From positions 558,001-622,000 of the forward strand of contig JAWKXO010000001.1 in the NCBI GenBank assembly GCA_041396985.1: a DNA stretch of 64,000 nt. The letters run 5' to 3'. A program made the position numbers and the translations under genes. The stretch is from Emcibacteraceae bacterium. GTDB lineage: Bacteria > Pseudomonadota > Alphaproteobacteria > Sphingomonadales > Emcibacteraceae. Below are positions 55,575 through 64,000 of this stretch, piece after piece; position 1 is the first letter of the stretch, and each line of letters starts with the position of its first letter. Below the pieces are notes generated by a model. The model ran no database searches. It was not told the origin of the DNA and saw only the letters and a program-made list of their open reading frames with translations.

Positions 55575-56420
55575 GTGAATTTTAAAACTTACATAATTTT
55601 TTCTTTGTTACTGGCTTTTCTACAGGGATGTTCCTCTGGTGATGATGCACAAATACAGTCAATAGTCGATTGTGATAATTGTCCGGAAATGGTCTTTATC
55701 CCGGCCGGAGAATTTATGATGGGGGCACGGCCATATGATAAGAATGCATTTGATTGGGAGCAGAAGCTGCATCGTGTGGTCATTGAAGATGGGTTCTATA
55801 TGGGAAAATATGAAGTCACTTTTCAACAGTATATGGCCTGTGTCAATGATGGCGGATGCAGTTATTCCCCGCCCAGTAGTTATGATATATGCAAAAAAAA
55901 CCCCTTCTGTTCAGCATTTAATCGAACAGAAGAGGTGAACGTAAATAGACTGCCTGTCACGGGCATTAATCTTAAGGATGCGATGGAGTATGTAGCGTGG
56001 CTGAGTCAAAAGACAGGCAAGGAATACTTAATTCCAACCGAAGAGCAATGGGAATATGCTGCCCGGGGCAATACAGAGACTATATATTGGTGGGGCGATG
56101 AAATTGGTGAGGGTAACGCACTGTGTAGTGGTTGTTCATCGAAAGTAGATGAAGATATGCCGGAGCATGTTGGCAATTATGCCCCAAACCATTTTGGGCT
56201 ATATGATGTAATTGGCAATGCTGCTGAGTTGGTGATGGGCTGCTATAATGCAGATCTAAATCTAAAACCTAATCCAAGAATTGTAAGTGATTGTGATTTG
56301 ACTGCGGAACGGGGAGGAAGTTGGTGGGACTCGTGGGAATGGGCCAGCCTGTCGGCACGCACCATTATAAAAAAAACAAAGCGTTCTGAATGGAACGGAT
56401 TCCGCGTTATAAGAAGATAA
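55575..56420 (+). CDS. SUMF1/FGE-like domain lipoprotein, probably non-catalytic
   Basis: A 281-residue protein with a lipoprotein signal (LLLAFLQGC, Cys19) and a formylglycine-generating-enzyme-like fold: MVFIPAGEFMMG, GFYMGKYEVTFQQYMACV, PTEEQWEYAARG, YDVIGNAAELVMG and NGFRVIRR. The two active-site cysteines that follow RGGS in true FGE are missing here (RGGSWWDSWEWAS), so it is likely a binding or structural variant. The start is GTG at 55575. The Cys-rich first half (CVNDGGCS, CKKNPFC) is typical of this lipoprotein subgroup. Possibly paired with the lipoprotein just upstream. Confidence 0.85.
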   Translation: MNFKTYIIFSLLLAFLQGCSSGDDAQIQSIVDCDNCPEMVFIPAGEFMMGARPYDKNAFDWEQKLHRVVIEDGFYMGKYEVTFQQYMACVNDGGCSYSPPSSYDICKKNPFCSAFNRTEEVNVNRLPVTGINLKDAMEYVAWLSQKTGKEYLIPTEEQWEYAARGNTETIYWWGDEIGEGNALCSGCSSKVDEDMPEHVGNYAPNHFGLYDVIGNAAELVMGCYNADLNLKPNPRIVSDCDLTAERGGSWWDSWEWASLSARTIIKKTKRSEWNGFRVIRR

Positions 56421-56544
56421 ACAATGATAACGGTCAAATTATTCCGATCTAAATATTACAAGATGGGGGGAATCCGCATATGAGATACCCAACTTCATAA
56501 TATTAAGAGCTACAGCAAATATTCCTTAAGTTCCCACTTCATCA

Positions 56545-57780
56545 TCAGACCTTAAGCCGGGTCAGATATGGTTTCAGGCAATTGGCTGTATGATAGGCAT
56601 GGCCGCCGGTCTGGTTTGAATAGTCGGTGTTGGTTATTTCCGCATCCCCGTCACGGCCGATGATGGTGACGATATCGCCGATATTAATCCCCTCCGACCC
56701 CGTCACATCAATGATGGTGTGATTGGCGGTGATCATGGCGATCATCGGGTATTTTTTACCCGCGATGATAACATTTGCATTATCCACTGATTTAAGCGAA
56801 AAACCGTCGGAATAGCCAAGCGGCAGGGTGACAATCTTCATCGGTTTCATGACCTTATAAGCCTGATGATAACCAATGCTTTCGCCAACTTCCATGTCCT
56901 TGATATAAAGCACTCTGGTTTTGACCGAAAGCACCGGTTTTATATCCATATTGGGCAATGGTTCGAGCCCGACAAGAGCGCTACCCGGGCGCACCATATC
57001 CAGATGGGCATTGGGGTCATGGTCCACTTCCGCGCTGGAGGCGGCATGACGAATGCCAAGGTCTATCCCCTTTGCTTTGGCGTTATCATAAACCGCATTA
57101 AGGCGGGCGATCTGGATGGGGTTGAAATCCGCATCCTCGGTCATGGCGGTCATCAGCCCCTCTATTTTTATGTGGGGGAGCTTTGCCACTTTCTCGACAA
57201 AGGCATCGGCCAATTTATAGGGAACACCGACCCGGCCGAGCCCGGTATCCAGCTCGATATGGACTTTGGCAATCCGGCCCAGCTTTCCGGCTTCCTCGTT
57301 CAAAATATCAACGGCATCCGAGAAAACAGACTGGCTGATATCATGGGTGATGGCGGTGCGTGCGTCCCGCGCCGAAAAAGGGCCAAGGTTTAAAATCATG
57401 CCGCTTACTTTATGGTGGCGGAGATTTTCGGCTTCATCCATTTTGACAACGGCGAAATGGTTGATCCCTTCCATTGCCATGCTAGTCGCCATTTCAATCA
57501 GCCCGTGGCCGTAGGCATTGCATTTAATCACCGCCATGATCGGGCGGCCGTCTATTTTCTTCCTCACTTCGGCAATATTATGGTTCAGATTATCGATATT
57601 AAGCTCAATCCACGGGTCAAACTGATCTTCAACCGTCTGCGGCGGCGCTTCGGCCATGCCGGAAGCTTGCGCCCGCGCCATGGTGGCGGCGGAACCGCTT
57701 AAAATCACCCCGGCAGACAGGCTGCTGGCAAGCTTTAAAAAATCCCGTCTTTTTTCGTCTGATACACCCGGTTTCGGCAT
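56545..57780 (-). CDS. alr: Alanine racemase with a Tat-type signal peptide
   Basis: A 411-residue fold-type III PLP racemase. The PLP lysine is K86 in AVIKCNAYGHG. GLGRVGV, a SIGYHQAY block with the catalytic Tyr, and LPLGYSDGF follow. The N-terminus is DEKRRDFLKLASSLSAGVI, a twin-arginine motif with a hydrophobic stretch and a cleavage-like ARAQA near residue 39. Export to the periplasm is therefore likely, unlike biosynthetic Alr. The ATG at 57780 follows AGGGGAA; a longer frame to 57855 has no such site. It may be a broad-specificity periplasmic racemase rather than the cell-wall alanine supplier. Confidence 0.88.
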   Translation of the reverse strand: MPKPGVSDEKRRDFLKLASSLSAGVILSGSAATMARAQASGMAEAPPQTVEDQFDPWIELNIDNLNHNIAEVRKKIDGRPIMAVIKCNAYGHGLIEMATSMAMEGINHFAVVKMDEAENLRHHKVSGMILNLGPFSARDARTAITHDISQSVFSDAVDILNEEAGKLGRIAKVHIELDTGLGRVGVPYKLADAFVEKVAKLPHIKIEGLMTAMTEDADFNPIQIARLNAVYDNAKAKGIDLGIRHAASSAEVDHDPNAHLDMVRPGSALVGLEPLPNMDIKPVLSVKTRVLYIKDMEVGESIGYHQAYKVMKPMKIVTLPLGYSDGFSLKSVDNANVIIAGKKYPMIAMITANHTIIDVTGSEGINIGDIVTIIGRDGDAEITNTDYSNQTGGHAYHTANCLKPYLTRLKV

Positions 57781-57870
57781 AAAATTCCCCTCTGTTATTT
57801 TAACGATTAAAAGTTTATCATAGTCGCGGCTAAGGTCAATATTTGCACCGATCAATTATAGGGGGTCACC

Positions 57871-58230
57871 ATGACGTTAGAAGAATTTAACAAATTTTGC
57901 AAAAGTCTGAAATCCACCACAAATGTCATTCAGTGGGATGATAACAGTGTCTGGAAAATTGGCGGCAAGATTTTTGCCATTCATTCTTGCGATACTGTTG
58001 GTGAGCCACACCGTCTCAGTTTTAAATGCAGCGATCATAATTTTCAGATCTTATGTGAGCTGGACGGGATTGAACCCGCCCCTTACCTCGCCCGGGCGAA
58101 ATGGGTTCAGATCACGGATGCGGACACTATGAGCGATGATGATTTAAAGGATTATTTAAAATCGGCCTATGACATTATCGCCGCCCGCCTGACAAAAAAA
58201 CTGCGCGCTGAGCTGGGACTTGATCCATAA
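57871..58230 (+). CDS. MmcQ/YjbR-family protein
   Basis: A 119-residue protein of the MmcQ/YjbR (CyaY-like fold) family. Visible markers are VWKIGGKIFA, RLSFKCSDHNFQILCE, and APYLARAKWVQI. The family is thought to bind DNA or act as a small regulatory domain, but no role is established here. It is divergent from alr by about 90 bases and has its own terminator. Confidence 0.88.
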   Translation: MTLEEFNKFCKSLKSTTNVIQWDDNSVWKIGGKIFAIHSCDTVGEPHRLSFKCSDHNFQILCELDGIEPAPYLARAKWVQITDADTMSDDDLKDYLKSAYDIIAARLTKKLRAELGLDP

Positions 58231-58237
58231 AACTAAA

Positions 58238-58265
58238 AAGGCCCGGCAGTTTTCCACCGGGCCTT
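58238..58265 (+). terminator. Intrinsic-type terminator of the MmcQ/YjbR gene
   Basis: AAGGCCCGG (58238-58246) pairs perfectly with CCGGGCCTT (58257-58265) 8 bases after the stop. Only a short T-rich tail follows. It also lies just downstream of tRNA-Pro on the other strand and may serve both. Confidence 0.8.
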
Positions 58266-58273
58266 ATAATGAT

Positions 58274-58350
<77 letters not shown>

Positions 58351-58460
58351 TCAAACTGCTGGCAATATAACGACACATCCTTGTCCCTGCAACGGCCAAT
58401 TGATCTTTTGAATAAATATTTATACCATGGCCGAAGATACAATTATTGCAGGATACTCAG

Positions 58461-58949
58461 ATGATCAGAAAACTCGTTCTCTTCGCAATTCTTACTTTTT
58501 CCACGCAAGCCCACGCGCAGAATTTGGAGGATTTCACTGTTGAAAATATCTATTTCCATATGGGCGTGATTGCTGCTTTTGCCGAAGTGGTCAATATGGA
58601 TGTTAAACAAATTGGCCTTAGTGAAATGTTCACGGAAGAAGAAGCAAGCAAATGGGAACCGGTGGTCAGCCATATTGCCGAGCGCAACGACGTCAAATAT
58701 TACCGGGAAAATGATTTTCTGGTGACTGACCTGTTTGACCCGGCGAGAACAGAGGGAAAAACGCTTTTTTTAATTTATAAGGGCGATACGCTTGAAAAAT
58801 ATCAGGCCCTAAAGAAGAAAAAGGCAGAAATGATTGCCCAAAATAAATATGACAAAGCAGCAAGACGTGACATAGCCACCGCCTTTGGCAAACTGCTTGA
58901 TTATTCTGATGCGGTGATAAGTCGCCTGATTGAAGGGCGTAACCCTTAA
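58461..58949 (+). CDS. Secreted protein of unknown function
   Basis: A 162-residue protein that I do not recognise. A signal peptide covers residues 1-20 (MIRKLVLFAILTFSTQAHAQ). The mature part is helical and charged, with a Lys-rich KYQALKKKKAEMIAQNKYDK segment near residue 120. The ATG at 58461 has AGGA seven bases upstream; an in-frame TTG at 58446 is less likely. No operon partner is evident. Confidence 0.78.
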   Translation: MIRKLVLFAILTFSTQAHAQNLEDFTVENIYFHMGVIAAFAEVVNMDVKQIGLSEMFTEEEASKWEPVVSHIAERNDVKYYRENDFLVTDLFDPARTEGKTLFLIYKGDTLEKYQALKKKKAEMIAQNKYDKAARRDIATAFGKLLDYSDAVISRLIEGRNP

Positions 58950-59087
58950 AATTAATATTGTTATTTCATAATAATTTTATCTAATTTTTAAAGCTCTTTT
59001 AAGAGCATGCCAGCTATATTTATGATCAGAAATGGACCGATAAAAGGGTTCTGCCCGTCGGTTCTGTTATTATGATCAGGAATATCA

Positions 59088-60404
59088 TTGGACATGAAAG
59101 GCATACTTGATTTTTTTTCTGGCAAATTTACGAATGTGTTTTCCGCCGTAACCCGGAAAAAACATTTTACACCTACTTTTGATATTCAGAATTTTGAAAA
59201 ACTTATTGCCGTCAGCGACCTTTACCAGTCGGGACAGGTTTATCTGATCAGCCTGCAGTTTATCCATGATGAACTCGGCTCAAGATGGATCAATCATCGC
59301 GAAGAGATTGTATCTCTGTTATCAACAAAAATAAAAAATAATATTGGCGATGATGATATTTTCTGTTCACGGTCCGAAATTGATCATCTGGTCGTTTTTA
59401 CAGATCATTCAAAACCGGATGCAAAACAGATTTGCGGTGATATCCTGAAACAGATTACCATTAAATATCTCGGCAAATCATATGACCATAATATCACCTT
59501 GAGGCTTGCCATTGGCCGGCGAAACGGAAAGTTGCTATTTAAGGATGTCGCCTATTCCAGTCAAACAGAAAATGATCTTCAGGAAGAGCGGAAGCGGATG
59601 TCGTCTGAAGTCACTCCTAAACTGGAAGCTTTTGCCTCCCCGATTAAAGCTAAAAAGAAACGTCCTTACGAGCTCATTTATAAGCCGATATGGGATAAAA
59701 AGAATAATGTTGTCTCTACATTCATGGTGAGTATCAGAAAATCCGGCAAACAGGATATTAATGATCCGGTCACAGGCCCCATTGGTCATAATGCCTTGAA
59801 AAACCCATTCTGCCTGGCGTCTATGATTGAGCTTGACCGGTTCATGCTGGATGAAATTATTGAAATGATGCAGGATTTTTTCAAAAACAATTTCCGGGCA
59901 ATGTTCTCCATCCCCTTGAATTATAAAACATTATTCAATTTGACCCGACTGCATAATTTTCTTTTTCAGTGTCAGTCAATTCCCATTCCCTTAAGAAAAT
60001 ATATCACTTTTTCATTGGCCGGCTTTCCGGATGGTTTCCCGGAAGCCAGAATGCATGAGATTATTACCAGCCTGCTTACATTCTGCCGCGATGTTACAAT
60101 TGTCTGTGATAAAATTCCAACAGATGTCGGTTATTATAAAGCCTGTGGCATTAAAGGAATTTGCCTTAATATCACTGAAAGAGAGAGAACTTCAGATGCA
60201 TATCTGAGTAAAATACAGAAACTTGCCATCGAGTGCGCGCGTGAAAATATAAATCTATCTCTTGATGGTATTGATAATTTTGAAGAACTTATGGTTATGA
60301 AGGAAACTGAACTGAATTTCATTTCCGGCAATACCATTGGCCGCTACGATGATGCCCCGCACCATATCAAGCCCTTGAATTGGGATGATCTGATTAAGCA
60401 TTAA
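59088..60404 (+). CDS. Protein resembling a degenerate GGDEF-EAL
   Basis: A 438-residue cytoplasmic protein. Residues about 45-155 have the helix-strand pattern of a GGDEF domain, but the signature is absent. From about residue 195 the pattern follows an EAL domain: YELIYKPIWDKKNNVVS stands where the EAL motif region normally sits (usual YQPIVD), and FISGNTIGRY stands where QGYxxGRP occurs near the end, without EAL, and with most metal ligands missing. It is probably a non-catalytic c-di-GMP-related or protein-binding protein. The start may be TTG at 59088 (AGGA at 6-base spacing) or ATG at 59094. Confidence 0.66.
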   Translation: MDMKGILDFFSGKFTNVFSAVTRKKHFTPTFDIQNFEKLIAVSDLYQSGQVYLISLQFIHDELGSRWINHREEIVSLLSTKIKNNIGDDDIFCSRSEIDHLVVFTDHSKPDAKQICGDILKQITIKYLGKSYDHNITLRLAIGRRNGKLLFKDVAYSSQTENDLQEERKRMSSEVTPKLEAFASPIKAKKKRPYELIYKPIWDKKNNVVSTFMVSIRKSGKQDINDPVTGPIGHNALKNPFCLASMIELDRFMLDEIIEMMQDFFKNNFRAMFSIPLNYKTLFNLTRLHNFLFQCQSIPIPLRKYITFSLAGFPDGFPEARMHEIITSLLTFCRDVTIVCDKIPTDVGYYKACGIKGICLNITERERTSDAYLSKIQKLAIECARENINLSLDGIDNFEELMVMKETELNFISGNTIGRYDDAPHHIKPLNWDDLIKH

Positions 60405-60422
60405 GGCAGATAATTTCAATAG

Positions 60423-60842
60423 CTATGATTTAAGTGCCGCTTTCAGATTTTCACTTACTTCTTCAAGCTTGTCTCTGATTGATGTTAAGGAAACATCGTC
60501 TGAATTGGCTATTGCAGGCAGTTCTATGTGCCTTTCCTCATCATCAGCACTGCTCAGAACATAACTTTGCTGAACGACTGCTTTTACCCCATGCTCACGA
60601 AGAAGCTTCTGTGCACCTTTGATGGTGTAACCGTCATCATGGAGCAGTCTTCTAATAGCATCAATTACCTCAACATCCTCAGGCCGGTAATACCGGCGTC
60701 CGCCACCACGCTTCATAGGTTTGATCTGACTGAATTTACTTTCCCAGAAGCGAAGTACATGCTGAGGAATGCCTATATTGTCAGCAACTTCACTGATGGT
60801 TCTGAAGGCATTTGGAGATTTGGCTTGTTTAGAGGCTGACAT
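60423..60842 (-). CDS. MerR-family transcriptional regulator
   Basis: A 139-residue regulator. The MerR HTH is ISEVADNIGIPQHVLRFWESKF at about residues 17-38 (in parts: ISEVADNIGI, HVLRFWESKF), followed by RRYYRPEDVEVIDAIRRLL. The C-terminal part is short, with no metal-binding Cys. It follows ihfA, the standard alphaproteobacterial position of this MerR-like gene. Target unknown. Confidence 0.93.
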   Translation of the reverse strand: MSASKQAKSPNAFRTISEVADNIGIPQHVLRFWESKFSQIKPMKRGGGRRYYRPEDVEVIDAIRRLLHDDGYTIKGAQKLLREHGVKAVVQQSYVLSSADDEERHIELPAIANSDDVSLTSIRDKLEEVSENLKAALKS

Positions 60843-60920
60843 TTAGCTCAATATCTTTCTGTGCAGCCGCACAGTTGCTTTGTCAAACAACATATTTACA
60901 GCCTGCTTACTTCTATTTTT

Positions 60921-61214
60921 TTACGATTTGCTGACTCTGTCTTTCAAAACCTGTGAAGGTCTGAATACCAGCACTCTTCTAGGCTCAATTGGAACTTCTT
61001 CGCCCGTTTTTGGATTGCGGCCAACTCTGCCACCTTTATCACGAACTATAAAACTGCCGAATGAAGATATTTTAACATTGTCACCGTTGGTCAGGTTGGC
61101 GGCAATTTCATCAAGCACTGTTTCCACAAGGTCAGCAGACTCGTTTCTGGATAACCCCACTTCCTGATAAACGGCTTCAATTAAATCAGCCCTCGTTACT
61201 GTTTTTCCACTCAT
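60921..61214 (-). CDS. ihfA: Integration host factor subunit alpha
   Basis: A 97-residue DNA-bending protein of the HU/IHF family. TRADLIEAVYQEVGLSRNES, SSFGSFIVRDKGGRVGRNPKTGEE (in parts: FGSFIVRDKGGR, RNPKTGEEV) and PRRVLVFRPSQVLKDRV fit the alpha subunit. It lies downstream of fabH and upstream of merR. A 140-base gap to fabH may hold its own promoter. Confidence 0.95.
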   Translation of the reverse strand: MSGKTVTRADLIEAVYQEVGLSRNESADLVETVLDEIAANLTNGDNVKISSFGSFIVRDKGGRVGRNPKTGEEVPIEPRRVLVFRPSQVLKDRVSKS

Positions 61215-61354
61215 GTTCCTACCTCTTATTTTTTCTCTAGCCTACTGTAGCAGGATTATACGGTCAATATCAAAGGGATGCGTATAGTTCCTAATAGTCT
61301 AGATTATGTGTCAAATTGGGAAAAAAGATAAAAATATCACACTAAATGTAAATA

Positions 61355-62332
61355 TTACCACCTTAGCAGACAAGCACCCCAGGTGAATCCGCCTCCCATG
61401 GCTTCCAGAATCACCACTTGACCTTTAGTGATTCGCCCATCCCTGACGGCTTCATCCAGTGCCAGTGGAATGGAAGCGGCAGATGTATTGGCATGCTTAT
61501 CAACTGTCACAATGACCTTTTCAGGGTCAACCTGCAGCTTTCTTGCCGTTCCGTCGAGGATTCTTTTATTGGCCTGATGCGGGACGATCCAGTCAATATT
61601 GTCAGAGGTCATATTGCTGTCTTCCAGCACTTCACCAATGACACCAGCCAGTTTCACAACAGCATGACGGAATACTTCTTTTCCTTTCATCCGAAGATAG
61701 CCAACAGTTCCGGTAGATGACACCCCGCCATCAACATAAAGAAGATCGTTATATGTTCCATCGGAATGTATGCGTGATGCCAGAATGCCACGGTCATTGT
61801 TATTTCCTGCACCATTATGGGCGGAAAGTATAACGGCCCCTGCGCCATCACCAAACAGAACACAGGTGGTACGATCTTCCCAGTCTAAAATCCGTGAAAA
61901 AGTCTCAGCACCAATTACAAGTGCATGTTTCGATTGTCCGGCCTTGATAAAATTATCGGCAACCGTCAATGCATAAACGAAACCAGAACAGACGGCTTGT
62001 ACATCAAAAGCGGCGCCACTCGTATTGCCCAGTTTATATTGAACCGTTGTCGCTGTAGACGGGAATGTCTGATCCGCCGTCGATGTGGCAACGACGATCA
62101 GGTCAATATCTGATGCCTCAAGTTTTGCACTTTCCAGAGCTTTTAGTGCAGCATTTACAGCAAGATCTGATGTAACCTCTGTGTCAGACGCTATATGGCG
62201 TTGATGGATTCCAGTTCTTTCAATAATCCATTCATCAGACGTATCAACTTTTTTTTCCAGCTCTTTGTTGGTAAGTATTCTTTCAGGAAGATATGACCCT
62301 GTGCCGGAAACGACAGAACGTATTACGCCCAT
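61355..62332 (-). CDS. fabH: 3-oxoacyl-[acyl-carrier-protein] synthase III
   Basis: Starts fatty-acid synthesis by condensing acetyl-CoA with malonyl-ACP. It is 325 aa. The catalytic Cys115 lies in QAVCSGFVYAL, His in WIVPHQANKRI and Asn in VDKHANTSAASIPLAL. It shares one base with the plsX stop (TAATG), so it is translationally coupled. Confidence 0.97.
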   Translation of the reverse strand: MGVIRSVVSGTGSYLPERILTNKELEKKVDTSDEWIIERTGIHQRHIASDTEVTSDLAVNAALKALESAKLEASDIDLIVVATSTADQTFPSTATTVQYKLGNTSGAAFDVQAVCSGFVYALTVADNFIKAGQSKHALVIGAETFSRILDWEDRTTCVLFGDGAGAVILSAHNGAGNNNDRGILASRIHSDGTYNDLLYVDGGVSSTGTVGYLRMKGKEVFRHAVVKLAGVIGEVLEDSNMTSDNIDWIVPHQANKRILDGTARKLQVDPEKVIVTVDKHANTSAASIPLALDEAVRDGRITKGQVVILEAMGGGFTWGACLLRW

Positions 62333-63426
62333 TATTTGTGTTCCTTGATGTTCATTTCAACAATTGTGTCATCATTTTCGGCCAATTGATCATCATCCTG
62401 TTCAGCTGCTGTACTGTTAAAATTTTTCAAATCCCGGGTTATTTTACCCGCCAGATCATTTTCTGCCATATCTATAGCAACGCCGATCGCACTGGCAAAG
62501 CCTTTTGCTGATGCACCACCATGGCTCTTAATCACCAGTCCATTAAGCCCCATAAATACGGCACCATTGTGATTATTAGGATCAAGATGATTTTTGAGCG
62601 CCATCAAAGAAGAACTGGCAAACAGCGCGCCAATTTTTGAAAGCAGGGACTCGTTTAAAGATCTTTTCAGAAGGTTTGCAATCATTTTTGCTGTACCTTC
62701 TGCTGTTTTAAGAGCGATATTTCCTGTAAAACCATCGGTCACGACTACGTCAACAACCCCACCACCAAGACCATGGCCTTCTGTGAAGCCTTTATAATCC
62801 ATCGGAATATTTGCTTCACGTAAAATACGGTCAGCATTCTTGATAGCATCGCTTCCTTTTAGCTCCTCAACACCGACATTGAGAATAGCAACAGTAGGCT
62901 TGGAAACACCAAGAACCGTTCTTGCAAAAGCAGCACCCATAATCGCAAACTGGACAAGATTATTTTCATCACATTCCACATTCGCACCTAAGTCCAGCAT
63001 AACGCTTTCCCCGCGATTTGTGGGAATGAGCGTTGCAAGTGCAGGACGATCGATCCCAGGCATCGTTCTTAAAATAAATTTGGCAAGTGCCATCTGGGCC
63101 CCTGTGTTGCCCGCAAGGACTGCCGCCTGCGCCTGACCGTCTTTTACTGACTGAATTGTCTGTCCCATGCTGCTGTCGCGACCACGTCGAAGGGCCTGAC
63201 TGGGTTTTTCATCGGCTGAAATAACCTTGTCAGTATGATGGACTTCACAACAACCTTTTAATATCGGGTAACGGGTAAGCAACGGAACAATTTTCGTTTC
63301 GTCGCCAAAGATGAGAAAGCGTACATACGGCACTCTTTCCCGGGCAATACTCGCCCCCTCAATAACAATATCGGGAGCGTGATCACCACCCATTGCATCT
63401 AATGAAATTATAAGTTCACGCGTCAA
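62332..63426 (-). CDS. plsX: Phosphate acyltransferase PlsX
   Basis: Makes acyl-phosphate from acyl-ACP for phosphatidic acid synthesis. It is 364 aa. ISLDAMGGDHAPDIVIEGA, SMGQTIQSVKDGQAQAAVLAGNTGA (in parts: QAAVLAGNTGA), and VVVTDGFTGNIALKTAEG are typical. A C-terminal acidic tail (EQDDDQLAENDD) is a small extension. It lies upstream of fabH and downstream of the DUF177 gene, with a 114-base gap; no rpmF is seen between them. Confidence 0.97.
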   Translation of the reverse strand: MTRELIISLDAMGGDHAPDIVIEGASIARERVPYVRFLIFGDETKIVPLLTRYPILKGCCEVHHTDKVISADEKPSQALRRGRDSSMGQTIQSVKDGQAQAAVLAGNTGAQMALAKFILRTMPGIDRPALATLIPTNRGESVMLDLGANVECDENNLVQFAIMGAAFARTVLGVSKPTVAILNVGVEELKGSDAIKNADRILREANIPMDYKGFTEGHGLGGGVVDVVVTDGFTGNIALKTAEGTAKMIANLLKRSLNESLLSKIGALFASSSLMALKNHLDPNNHNGAVFMGLNGLVIKSHGGASAKGFASAIGVAIDMAENDLAGKITRDLKNFNSTAAEQDDDQLAENDDTIVEMNIKEHK

Positions 63427-63540
63427 AGCATACCCTTATTCTATAATCTTTTTATTAATATCATAAATCATATTATATCAGAACCGTTAACAACAGGTTC
63501 ATCATGCTATCTGTTTAAAATATAGTAATAAACTTTATCT

Positions 63541-64000
63541 TCAAGTTTTATGTTTAAGGTCTTTCAAAACTTCAAACGGGTTTTTCTTTTCAGGGATAGT
63601 ATTTAACTGATCATCCGTTACCAGCTTATAACCCAACTTATCTCTATCTATATCTTCCCGCCTAGGATACGGGTTCATAGAAAGCGATAAGTATTCGGCA
63701 ATATATTCACCTATATCAACGACTTTATCATGTATAAATACGATATCCTCTTCCTCTGCATCAAAATCAATTTCCTTAGACTGAGCATCTTCAACTTCAG
63801 ATGATGATATTCTTTTAAAAATAATTGAGAAATTCTCTTTAATTGATTCGTTTACATCCTCAAGCGTCATTACACACTGCTGAATAATTTCTGCTTCCAT
63901 TTCAACATGAAGGCTATAATCGCCAAATATTTTTTCATCCAGTTTCTTTAATTCGCATCTTGCATTCAGGCTTATCACGGCAGGAATGGAAAATCTTTCT
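63541..64000 (-). CDS. DUF177 (YceD) protein, C-terminal part, cut by window end
   Basis: A YceD/DUF177 protein, implicated in 23S rRNA maturation in other bacteria. At least 153 residues are visible. A GTG at 63978 could be read as a start, but the frame stays open to the window edge, reading ERFSIPA before it, and family members are longer, so the real start lies outside. The visible end has the NPYPRREDIDRDKLGYK and KKNPFEVLKDLKHKT blocks of the family, where NPF-VL is diagnostic. It stands upstream of plsX, the usual neighbour. Confidence 0.85.
   Translation of the reverse strand, partial: ERFSIPAVISLNARCELKKLDEKIFGDYSLHVEMEAEIIQQCVMTLEDVNESIKENFSIIFKRISSSEVEDAQSKEIDFDAEEEDIVFIHDKVVDIGEYIAEYLSLSMNPYPRREDIDRDKLGYKLVTDDQLNTIPEKKNPFEVLKDLKHKT

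Noticed and set aside
58995..59015. GCTCTT-TT-AAGAGC dyad before the GGDEF-EAL-like gene
   Set aside because: The loop is too short for a stable hairpin and no T-run follows.

Overview
The window is 64 kb of chromosome from a free-living alphaproteobacterium of low to moderate GC. The assignment rests on gene content and order rather than any search: a gatCAB operon, the run rpoZ-rel-pyrE-DUF2062-pdxJ-acpS-lepB-rnc-era, the run DUF177-plsX-fabH-ihfA-merR, recG beside sdhE-mfd, two DUF2336 proteins, an orphan flagellar-rod protein and a ceramide (sphingolipid) locus of the Caulobacter type. I cannot name the genus. No phage, insertion sequence, CRISPR array or rRNA operon was seen. The accessory signal is limited to a few regulators, paired enzymes and one dispersed palindromic repeat present twice.

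Layout. 1-2351: 5' part of gatB, then gatA and gatC, all on the minus strand. 2352-2660: intergenic region with repeat copy 1. 2661-4721: TonB-dependent receptor with a Fur-like site upstream. 4848-6487: AsnC/Lrp regulator divergent from an arginase whose leader holds a strong hairpin. 6503-14716: minus-strand housekeeping block (era, rnc, lepB, acpS, pdxJ, DUF2062, pyrE, rel, rpoZ, folK). 14887-17947: plus-strand run of a NYN-domain protein, a family-5-like uracil-DNA glycosylase and two tandem secreted metallo-beta-lactamase-fold proteins. 18064-19107: secreted Tyr/Gly/Asn-rich protein. 19243-23816: SDR/LysR divergent pair, PLP aminotransferase and ornithine-decarboxylase-like protein. 24237-28671: UDG-family protein, smpB, dapA, EF-hand protein, MFS transporter and recX.

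28694-38826 holds a DMT transporter and then what I read as a compact ceramide locus. It has a fatty-acyl-AMP ligase, an NAD-dependent reductase, a dedicated acyl carrier protein and serine palmitoyltransferase on the plus strand. A diacylglycerol-kinase-like lipid kinase follows on the minus strand, and then LptF, LptG and a GNAT-type ceramide synthase on the plus strand. All five genes I know to be required for ceramide synthesis in Caulobacter appear to be present within 9 kb, with a candidate lipid kinase and an LptFG exporter pair between them. This is the most interesting region.

38827-46035: DUF502 membrane protein, rsmJ, recG (minus), sdhE and mfd. 46106-51443: flagellar-rod-like orphan, then two DUF2336 paralogues bracketing NAD kinase and a cytoplasmic PAS histidine kinase. 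51736-58350: tRNA-Leu(UAA), CinA-like protein, sfsA-map-radC, repeat copy 2, two lipoproteins, a Tat-type exported alanine racemase, a MmcQ/YjbR protein and tRNA-Pro(GGG). 58461-60404: secreted unknown and a protein resembling a degenerate GGDEF-EAL. 60423-64000: merR, ihfA, fabH, plsX and a DUF177 gene cut by the window end. All family calls are made by eye from motifs and lengths; no database search was run.
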